From Neorhizobium galegae bv. officinalis (lineage in GTDB: Bacteria; Pseudomonadota; Alphaproteobacteria; Rhizobiales; Rhizobiaceae), in NCBI GenBank assembly GCA_000985875.1, contig CCRI01000016.1:62001-126000 (forward strand): a stretch of 64,000 nt of DNA, given 5' to 3'. A program made the translations under genes and the position numbers. Each line of letters opens with the position of its first letter. Positions within the stretch are counted from its first letter, which is position 1. Of the stretch, positions 25,960 through 32,285 are shown one piece after another. The notes beneath the pieces are model-generated. The model did no database searches. It saw nothing but the letters and a program-made list of their open reading frames with translations, and was not told where the DNA came from.

Positions 25960-26039
25960 CCCGTTTCCGGCTGCGACCCGCGGCCGGAAGACTGACGCCC
26001 TTTCCGGGTTGACCACCCCAATCACCAAAGGAGACTTCC

Positions 26040-26951
26040 ATGTCTGCATTCCGCAAGATCCTGATGGCGACGATCGCCATCTCCGCTCTCGCCGGCCAGG
26101 CCCTCGCCCAAGACGTCAAGGTTCTGCGTATCGGCCTCGACGGCGGTGAAAATGAAGCCGACCAGATCCGCCGCACCGAATGCGTCAAGGCCGGCCTTTC
26201 CAAGGCGACCGGCGTTGCCGAAGTCAAGCTCTTCCCGTCGCCGAACTATAACGGCGTCATCCAGGGCCTGCTCGGCGGCACGATCGACCTCGCCGTCATG
26301 GGCGCGGCTTCCTACGCAGCGATCTACATCAAGGACCCGAATGCCGTTACCCCGGTCCTGACCACCAAGCAGGCCGACGGTTCGACCGGCTACTACTCGA
26401 TCATGGTTGCCCGCAAGGATTCGGGCATCAAGACGCTCGCCGACGCCAAGGGCAAGAAGCTCGGCTTCGCCGATCCTGACTCGACCTCGGGCTACCTCGT
26501 CCCGAACGTCTCGCTCCCGAAGGCCGTCGGCGCCCCGGTCAAGCAGTATTTCTCGGAAACCGGTTTCGGCGGCGGCCATGAGAACCTCGTTCTCGGCGTT
26601 CTCGACAAGAAGTTCGACGTCGGCACGACCTTCGGCTCCGGCACCGGCGACTGGGCTCAGGGTTATTCCTCGGGCAACCTCCACATCATGGTCAACAAGG
26701 GCCTGATCGACATGGACGACCTCGTCGAAGTCTGGAAGTCGCCGCTGATCCCGAACGGTCCGCTGATGGTATCCCAGAAGCTGCCAGCCGACCTTCAGAA
26801 GAAGGTCACCGCCTACTTCGCCGAACTGCCAAAGACCGACAAGACCTGCTTCCAGTCCTTCACAGGCGGCGGTTACGTTGATTGGTCGCCGGTCGACCAG
26901 AGCTTCTACCAGACCATCATCGACGCTCGTAAGGCCGTCATCGGCGGCTGA
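26040..26951 (+). CDS. phnD: Phosphonate ABC transporter, binding protein
   Basis: PhnD is the periplasmic receptor for phosphonates. The 303-residue precursor has a signal peptide (ILMATIAISALAGQALAQ) and PhnD hallmarks: GLDGGENEADQIRR, the ligand-loop segment LGFADPDSTSGYLVPN with its Ser-Thr-Ser phosphonate pocket, and GTTFGSGTGDW. GGAG-type site GGAGACTTCC precedes the ATG. Codon usage is strongly optimised, as expected for an abundant binding protein. Confidence 0.95.
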   Translation: MSAFRKILMATIAISALAGQALAQDVKVLRIGLDGGENEADQIRRTECVKAGLSKATGVAEVKLFPSPNYNGVIQGLLGGTIDLAVMGAASYAAIYIKDPNAVTPVLTTKQADGSTGYYSIMVARKDSGIKTLADAKGKKLGFADPDSTSGYLVPNVSLPKAVGAPVKQYFSETGFGGGHENLVLGVLDKKFDVGTTFGSGTGDWAQGYSSGNLHIMVNKGLIDMDDLVEVWKSPLIPNGPLMVSQKLPADLQKKVTAYFAELPKTDKTCFQSFTGGGYVDWSPVDQSFYQTIIDARKAVIGG

Positions 26952-27022
26952 TCCAACGTCTGATCAATATCCTGCGGCGGCATCATGACGATGCCGCCGC
27001 TCGTTCAACAAGGATACCTCGA

Positions 27023-28003
27023 ATGGCGCACGTGGCCGGACCCGCTCAGCTCAGCGGGCTGCAGGAAAGCTCCCGCACCATCCTCGACCATTACCAGAGC
27101 CAGGTGCGGACGCGGCGGATCTATACCGTCGTCTCGATCGTCGTTTTCCTGATCGTTCTCGGCGCGTCGCTGGATTTCGCCAACGAAGCCAATTCCGGCA
27201 AGTTCTTCGAACGCCTTCCGTATTTCTTCGATTTCATCAAGAGCTTCGTGCCGAACAGCCCGCTGGAGATCTTCCGCGCCATGTTCGACCTGCCGTCGCC
27301 CTATGCGGACGGATCGATCAAGTTCGACTATACGAGCGATCGCGTCTGGATCACCGACAGTTTCTATATCCCGAACTTCTTTTACCAGCTGGCGATCACC
27401 ATCAACATCGCCATCGTTTCGACCATTCTCGGCGCCACGGGCGCCTTCCTTCTCTGCTTCTTCGCCTCCACCAATCTCGTCGGCGCCGGTCTCACGCGCT
27501 GGGTGGTGCGGCGCATCATGGAAATCCTGCGCGCCTTTCCGGAAATCGTCGTCGCAGGCCTTTTGGCCGCGATCCTGTCGATCGGTCCGATCGCGGCGAT
27601 CATCGCCGTGTCGGTCCATACCATCGGCGCGCTGGGGAAGCTGTTCTTCGAAGTGGTCGAGAATGCCGACATGAAGCCGGACGAGGGCATGCGCGCTTCG
27701 GGCGCCAGCTGGCTGGAGCGCGTCCGCTTCGCGATCCTGCCGCAGGTCCTGCCGAATTTCGTCTCCTACACGCTGCTGCGGACCGAGATCAATGTGCGCG
27801 CCTCGACCATTATCGGCGCCGTCGGCGGCGGCGGTATCGGGGAAGTGTTCAGCCTGTCGATCGGCCGCGACCACGCCGCCAAGACCTATGCGATCATCAT
27901 CCTCCTGCTGGTCACCGTCATCTGCGTCGACCAGTTCTCTGCCTGGCTGCGCCGCCGGCTGATCGGCAAGCAATCGTTCGAATTCGGCCGGGGAGCTGCC
28001 TGA
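27023..28003 (+). CDS. phnE: Phosphonate ABC transporter permease 1
   Basis: The 326-residue membrane subunit has a first helix at about 40-55 (VVSIVVFLIVLGASL) and a permease domain with about five further helices from residue 120. The ATPase-contact loop is around ASGASWLERVRFAILPQVLPNF, and AVGGGGIGE follows near the end. It overlaps the next permease gene by one base (TGATG). Two different PhnE subunits are usual in rhizobia and probably form a heterodimer. Confidence 0.93.
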   Translation: MAHVAGPAQLSGLQESSRTILDHYQSQVRTRRIYTVVSIVVFLIVLGASLDFANEANSGKFFERLPYFFDFIKSFVPNSPLEIFRAMFDLPSPYADGSIKFDYTSDRVWITDSFYIPNFFYQLAITINIAIVSTILGATGAFLLCFFASTNLVGAGLTRWVVRRIMEILRAFPEIVVAGLLAAILSIGPIAAIIAVSVHTIGALGKLFFEVVENADMKPDEGMRASGASWLERVRFAILPQVLPNFVSYTLLRTEINVRASTIIGAVGGGGIGEVFSLSIGRDHAAKTYAIIILLLVTVICVDQFSAWLRRRLIGKQSFEFGRGAA

Positions 28004-29346
28004 TGTCCAATCTCGCCGTCAATGCCGCCGATCGCGAACGCCTGCTTAGCACCTATCCGGAAGTCTTTCACCGCGGCTTCCTGCAGCGCTGGGGCCTGGC
28101 GATCGCGGCCGTCGCAGTCTTCGTCTACCTCGCGTTCTGCTTCTCCTTCTTCAACGTCATCCCGACCTTCGTCAACGGCAACTGGGATCGCGCGGCGATC
28201 TACCTCCAGGACTGGTATTCATGGCGCGCGCAGCCGCGCCTGCGCTTCCAGAACGGTCAGGTCGTCCCGCAATGGACGAGCCGCGGGCAATATCCGGACG
28301 GCGCGGCGATCGACTGGCTGAAGCCGACCTCCAATGGCGGCTACACGGTGATCTTCGGTAGCGACGACCGGCTCGACGTCACCCCGAGCCAGGTCGATGT
28401 CTATATCGACGGCAAACTCTATCCCGTAGCGATCAGAGGAGACCGGGCTATCCTGCCAGCCGGTGCGCCGGCGCGGATGATACAGGACGGCAACAAGGTC
28501 AATGTCCATTTCGGCTTTGCCGGCCAGGCGGAAATCCGCAACAGCCAGGTCTATGTGCAGCGACGTTTCCTCGGCTGGGCGAATTTCTTCTTCGACACGC
28601 AATCGCCCTTCTGGGGCCGCAGCGTCACCAGCGTCGCCGGGCTGATGCTCTTCGGCGAGCGGATCGACCCGGCCCAGTCCAATGCCTCGCTGGCGCTCGA
28701 CAACTTTCTCAACAACGGCAGCTGGCAGCATGGCGATATTCTCTCCAAGCTGATGCAGACGCTGGTCATGGCCTTCGTCGGCACGCTGTTTGCCACCATC
28801 ATCGCCTTCCCGCTCGCCTTCGTCGCGGCACGCAACATCACGACGAGCCGGCCGCTCAACTGGGGCATGAAGCGCTTTTTCGACTTCCTGCGCTCCATCG
28901 ACATGCTGATTTGGGCGCTGTTCTTCACCCGCGCCTTCGGGCCGGGGCCGCTGCCTGGCATCGCCGCCATCTTCTTCACGGATACCGGCGCGCTCGGCAA
29001 GGTTTATTCGGAAGCGCTGGAGAATGTGGACGACAAGCAGCGCGAGGGCGTCAAATCGGTGGGTGCCGCGCCGGTCATCGTGCAGCGTTACGGCGTGGTG
29101 CCGCAGGTCCTGCCGATCTTCATCTCGCAATCCCTGTATTTCTGGGAGTCCAACACCCGTTCGGCAACCGCGATCGGTGCTGTCGGCGCGGGCGGTATCG
29201 GCCTCAAGCTGCTCGAATCCATGAAGACCAATGCCGACTGGGACAAGGTCGCCTACATGGTCCTGCTGATCCTTCTGGTGGTCTTCGTCTTCGACAACCT
29301 CTCGAACGCGCTGCGTTCGCGCGTCATGGGTAAAAAGGGCCACTGA
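28003..29346 (+). CDS. phnE: Phosphonate ABC transporter permease 2
   Basis: This second PhnE is 447 residues, much longer than the E. coli subunit. After the first helix (about 30-50) it has a periplasmic insert of about 180 residues (DRAAIYLQDWYSWRAQ to NNGSWQHG). The permease core comes after that, with the contact loop VGAAPVIVQRYGVVPQVLP and AVGAGGIGLKLLES. The insert may contact PhnD. It closes the transporter unit; 112 bases follow before the next gene. Confidence 0.92.
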   Translation: MSNLAVNAADRERLLSTYPEVFHRGFLQRWGLAIAAVAVFVYLAFCFSFFNVIPTFVNGNWDRAAIYLQDWYSWRAQPRLRFQNGQVVPQWTSRGQYPDGAAIDWLKPTSNGGYTVIFGSDDRLDVTPSQVDVYIDGKLYPVAIRGDRAILPAGAPARMIQDGNKVNVHFGFAGQAEIRNSQVYVQRRFLGWANFFFDTQSPFWGRSVTSVAGLMLFGERIDPAQSNASLALDNFLNNGSWQHGDILSKLMQTLVMAFVGTLFATIIAFPLAFVAARNITTSRPLNWGMKRFFDFLRSIDMLIWALFFTRAFGPGPLPGIAAIFFTDTGALGKVYSEALENVDDKQREGVKSVGAAPVIVQRYGVVPQVLPIFISQSLYFWESNTRSATAIGAVGAGGIGLKLLESMKTNADWDKVAYMVLLILLVVFVFDNLSNALRSRVMGKKGH

Positions 29347-29355
29347 AAGGCCTGA

Positions 29356-29373
29356 TTATCATCATTCTGTCAT
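29356..29373 (+). promoter_or_regulatory. Candidate Pho box before the 2H-phnM-phnN unit
   Basis: TTATCAT, four bases, then CTGTCAT (a perfect half-site) gives the 11-base period of a Pho box, 85 bases before the next gene. TTTAGC lies about nine bases downstream as a possible -10. This suggests a third PhoB-dependent unit in the locus. Confidence 0.5.
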
Positions 29374-29458
29374 GGAAATCTTTTAGCCGAAGGTCCTGTT
29401 TCGCGGGCCGGCAGACAGGTAAGGTCGGCCGGCCTTCTCCTGATTCCGGAATCCCGCT

Positions 29459-30172
29459 TTGCGCTACGCTCTCTATTTTTCGCCCGCTGAAAACCATCCG
29501 CTGACGAAAGCGGCAGCGCGTTGGCTCGGCCGCGACGCCTTTACCGCCGAGACATTTCCGACGCCCGATGTCGAAGGCCTGTCCCGCGAAACCGTGTATG
29601 AGCTGACCGCCGATCCGCGCCGCTACGCCTTTCACGCGACGCTCAAGGCGCCCTTCGAACTGCATCCGGACCGGACGGAAGCCGAGCTGCTCAGGGCCGT
29701 CGAACGCTTTGCCGCAGAGACCACGGCGTTCGACATCCCGAACGTCATCGTCGGCCAGTTGGGGCGGTTCTTCGCTCTCGTTCCCGATACCATTTACCCC
29801 GAGCTCCAGCATTACGCCGGCCGCGTCGTCGAGGAGTTCGAACATTTTCGCGCGCCGCTGACGGAGGCCGATATCGCACGGCGCAACCCTGATATGCTGA
29901 GCTCCGCCCAGCGCGCCAATCTCGACCGCTGGGGTTATCCCTATGTCATGGACGAGTTTCGCTTCCACATGACGTTGACGGGCCAAGTCCCGCCCGAGCA
30001 GGCGCCCATCATGCGCCGCGAGCTCGACCGCCGCTTCGCCGATTTCGCAAACGCGCCGCTGGCTGTCGATGGGCTCGCCATCTTCGTGGAGCCGGAGCGC
30101 GGCGCACCCTTCATCGCCCATCGCTGGCTTCCGCTGGCGCCCGCCTTCGAAAACAGAAAGACCGCATCATGA
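29459..30172 (+). CDS. Phosphonate-operon 2H phosphoesterase (DUF1045)
   Basis: This 237-residue protein belongs to the DUF1045 family found with C-P lyase genes. It carries the two H-x-T motifs of 2H phosphoesterases: FHATLKAPF (His59, Thr61) and FHMTLTG (His170, Thr172). That fold opens cyclic nucleotide phosphates, including 1,2-cyclic ribose phosphates. phnP, whose product opens 5-phosphoribosyl 1,2-cyclic phosphate, is absent from the locus, so this protein may take its place (inference). Start is a TTG with only a weak ribosome site. Its stop overlaps phnM by ATGA. Confidence 0.85.
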   Translation: MRYALYFSPAENHPLTKAAARWLGRDAFTAETFPTPDVEGLSRETVYELTADPRRYAFHATLKAPFELHPDRTEAELLRAVERFAAETTAFDIPNVIVGQLGRFFALVPDTIYPELQHYAGRVVEEFEHFRAPLTEADIARRNPDMLSSAQRANLDRWGYPYVMDEFRFHMTLTGQVPPEQAPIMRRELDRRFADFANAPLAVDGLAIFVEPERGAPFIAHRWLPLAPAFENRKTAS

Positions 30173-31308
30173 CCGCCGAACTCGTGCTCACCAATGCCCG
30201 CATCGTGCTCGAGGACAGCGTGATCTCCGGTTCCGTCCAGATCCGGAACGGCAAGATCACCGATATCTCGGAAGGCAATGTCCATAGCGGCGAGGATTTC
30301 GAGGGTGACTACCTGATCCCGGGTCTCGTCGAACTTCATACCGACCATCTGGAACAGCATTACTCGCCGCGCCCGGGCGTGCGCTGGAACACCACTGCGG
30401 CGATCCAGGCCCATGACGCACAGATTGCCACCTCCGGCATCACCACGGTCTTCGACTGCCTGCGGATGGGCGCCGACGAGGACGGCGGCTTTGCCCATGG
30501 CGAGATGCGCGCCATGGCGGATGCGATTGCCGCCGCCGGCGCATACGGCCGCCTGCGCTCCGAACATTTCCTGCATCTGCGCTGCGAAGTCTCCGCCGAC
30601 AATTGCATGGAGCATTTCGTCGACTTCGAGAACGATCCGCATGTGCGGCTCGTCTCGCTGATGGATCATGCGCCAGGCCAGCGGCAGTTCCAGACGATGG
30701 ATCAATACACGCTCTACTACCAGAAGAAGCGCGGCCTCAGCGACGAGGCATTCGCCGCCTTCGTGGCCAAACGCCAGGAAGAATCCGCACGCAACGCGAC
30801 ACCACACCGCGCGGCGATCTCCAAGGTCTGCGCCGAGCGTGGCATCACCGTCGCAAGTCATGACGACGCGACCCTCTCGCATGTGGACGAGGCGATCGAC
30901 AACGGCGTCCGGCTTGCGGAATTCCCGACCAGTTTCGACGCGGCAAAGGCTTCGCACCAAGCAGGCATGAGCGTGCTGATGGGGGCGCCGAACATCGTTC
31001 GCGGCAAGTCGCATTCCGGCAATATCGCCGCTCGCGACCTTGCCGAGCGCGGCGTGCTCGACGTGCTCTCCTCCGACTACGTGCCGCTCAGCCTGCTGCA
31101 TGCGCCCTTCGTGCTTGCCTCGGAGGTGGAGAGCATCTCCCTGCCGAGGGCGCTGGCCATGGTGACATCCACCCCTGCCCGCACCGTCAGCCTCGACGAC
31201 CGGGGCCGGATCGCGACTGGTCTGCGCGCCGATATCGTCCGCGTCCACCACGAAGAGGGGGTTCCCGTCTCCCGCGCCGTCTGGCGGGAAGGCCGGCGGG
31301 TCGCCTGA
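30169..31308 (+). CDS. phnM: Ribose 1-methylphosphonate 5-triphosphate diphosphatase
   Basis: PhnM removes pyrophosphate from the triphosphate made by PhnGHI, giving the substrate of PhnJ. The 379-residue amidohydrolase-fold protein has the metal motif VELHTDHLEQH near 50, SEHFLHLRCEV, LMDHAPGQRQF, ITVASHDDAT and the final metal-binding stretch DVLSSDYVP. All are characteristic of PhnM. It is coupled to the genes on both sides by short overlaps. Confidence 0.95.
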   Translation: MTAELVLTNARIVLEDSVISGSVQIRNGKITDISEGNVHSGEDFEGDYLIPGLVELHTDHLEQHYSPRPGVRWNTTAAIQAHDAQIATSGITTVFDCLRMGADEDGGFAHGEMRAMADAIAAAGAYGRLRSEHFLHLRCEVSADNCMEHFVDFENDPHVRLVSLMDHAPGQRQFQTMDQYTLYYQKKRGLSDEAFAAFVAKRQEESARNATPHRAAISKVCAERGITVASHDDATLSHVDEAIDNGVRLAEFPTSFDAAKASHQAGMSVLMGAPNIVRGKSHSGNIAARDLAERGVLDVLSSDYVPLSLLHAPFVLASEVESISLPRALAMVTSTPARTVSLDDRGRIATGLRADIVRVHHEEGVPVSRAVWREGRRVA

Positions 31309-31904
31309 TGGACGCCCGGCCGACAACAACGGTACCTGGGCCTGGCGGCTGCATGGTCGCGGTCGTCGGCCCGAGCGGGGCCGGCAAGGACACGCTGATG
31401 GCGTATGCCGCCCGGTTCCTCGAAGGTCGCGATGATGTCGTCTTCGTACGACGCGTCATCACCCGCAATGCCGCCGGCGGTGAAGACCATGATGGCGTTT
31501 CCGAAGCGGAATTCGAGGCTCTGGAACAGGCCGGCCGTTTTGCCGTCTCCTGGGATGCCCACGGCTTGCGATACGGTATTCCCGTCGAGACGAAAGAGGC
31601 CATCGCAAAAGGCCAGTTGGTCGTCGCCAACGGCTCGCGTTCAGCGCTCTCCCGGTTCAAGGATACCTATCCGTCGCTGGTGGTCATCAACATCACCGCC
31701 AGCCTGGACGTGCTCGCGGCTCGGCTCGAAGCACGCGGACGGGAAACCCGCGAGGAGATACTTCGGCGTCTCGAACGCAGTTCGCTTGCCGTGACCGGCG
31801 ACTACCATGTCGTAACGATCGACAACAGCGGATCGCTCGAAGACGCCGGCAGGGCCTTGGTCGAGGCCCTCAAAGGTTGCTTTGCGAGCCACCGGATTGG
31901 TTAG
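31308..31904 (+). CDS. phnN: Ribose 1,5-bisphosphate phosphokinase
   Basis: PhnN phosphorylates ribose 1,5-bisphosphate to phosphoribosyl pyrophosphate, returning the ribose to metabolism. The 198-residue kinase has a P-loop VVGPSGAGKDT, the guanylate-kinase-like RRVITRNAAGGEDHDGVSE, SWDAHGLRYGIP and NGSR. It overlaps phnM by one base and ends the phosphonate locus. Confidence 0.93.
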   Translation: MDARPTTTVPGPGGCMVAVVGPSGAGKDTLMAYAARFLEGRDDVVFVRRVITRNAAGGEDHDGVSEAEFEALEQAGRFAVSWDAHGLRYGIPVETKEAIAKGQLVVANGSRSALSRFKDTYPSLVVINITASLDVLAARLEARGRETREEILRRLERSSLAVTGDYHVVTIDNSGSLEDAGRALVEALKGCFASHRIG

Positions 31905-31952
31905 CGAAAAACGTTCGATCGTCCTTTAAAGTCCCTGAGCCGGCTCTATGTG

Positions 31953-31973
31953 CCTTTCCTATATTAGGAAAGG
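31953..31973 (+). promoter_or_regulatory. Hairpin covering the ribosome site of the 31981 gene
   Basis: CCTTTCCTA and TAGGAAAGG form a perfect 9-bp inverted repeat with a 3-base loop, ending seven bases before the ATG at 31981. The right arm contains the AGGAAAGG Shine-Dalgarno sequence, so the folded mRNA would hide it. As DNA the same palindrome could be an operator. Confidence 0.55.
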
Positions 31974-31980
31974 AAAAATC

Positions 31981-32277
31981 ATGAGCCAGAGCAAGCCGCG
32001 CGAAGGGCAACATCCCGATGGGGCAACCGCCGTCGATCTGGAAGCGCGCGTCGTCGTTCTGGAAATCGTGTCGATGACGGCATTGGCGCTTGCCATGGAC
32101 ACGTCCGAGAACGCAGACATCGAGCACGCCCGCGGGATCAGCAACCTCGTTCTCGAAGCGGTGCACCAACGCTGTCACGAGATGAACATGCCGGAAGATA
32201 CCCGGCTCACCGCCTGCACCTATGCGGACGAGCTGCTTTCGACCGCTCTTCTATCTCTCTATCCGAAGGGACACTGA
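31981..32277 (+). CDS. Hypothetical small protein
   Basis: The 98-residue protein has no recognised family, signal peptide or membrane helix. It looks soluble and mainly helical (LEARVVVLEIVSMTALALAM, HARGISNLVLEAVHQRC), with two cysteines. It is convergent with polA and 76 bases from phnN. AGGAAAGG before the ATG supports the start, and the same bases lie in a hairpin, suggesting translational or operator control. Confidence 0.7.
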   Translation: MSQSKPREGQHPDGATAVDLEARVVVLEIVSMTALALAMDTSENADIEHARGISNLVLEAVHQRCHEMNMPEDTRLTACTYADELLSTALLSLYPKGH

Positions 32278-32285
32278 GCCCAAGC

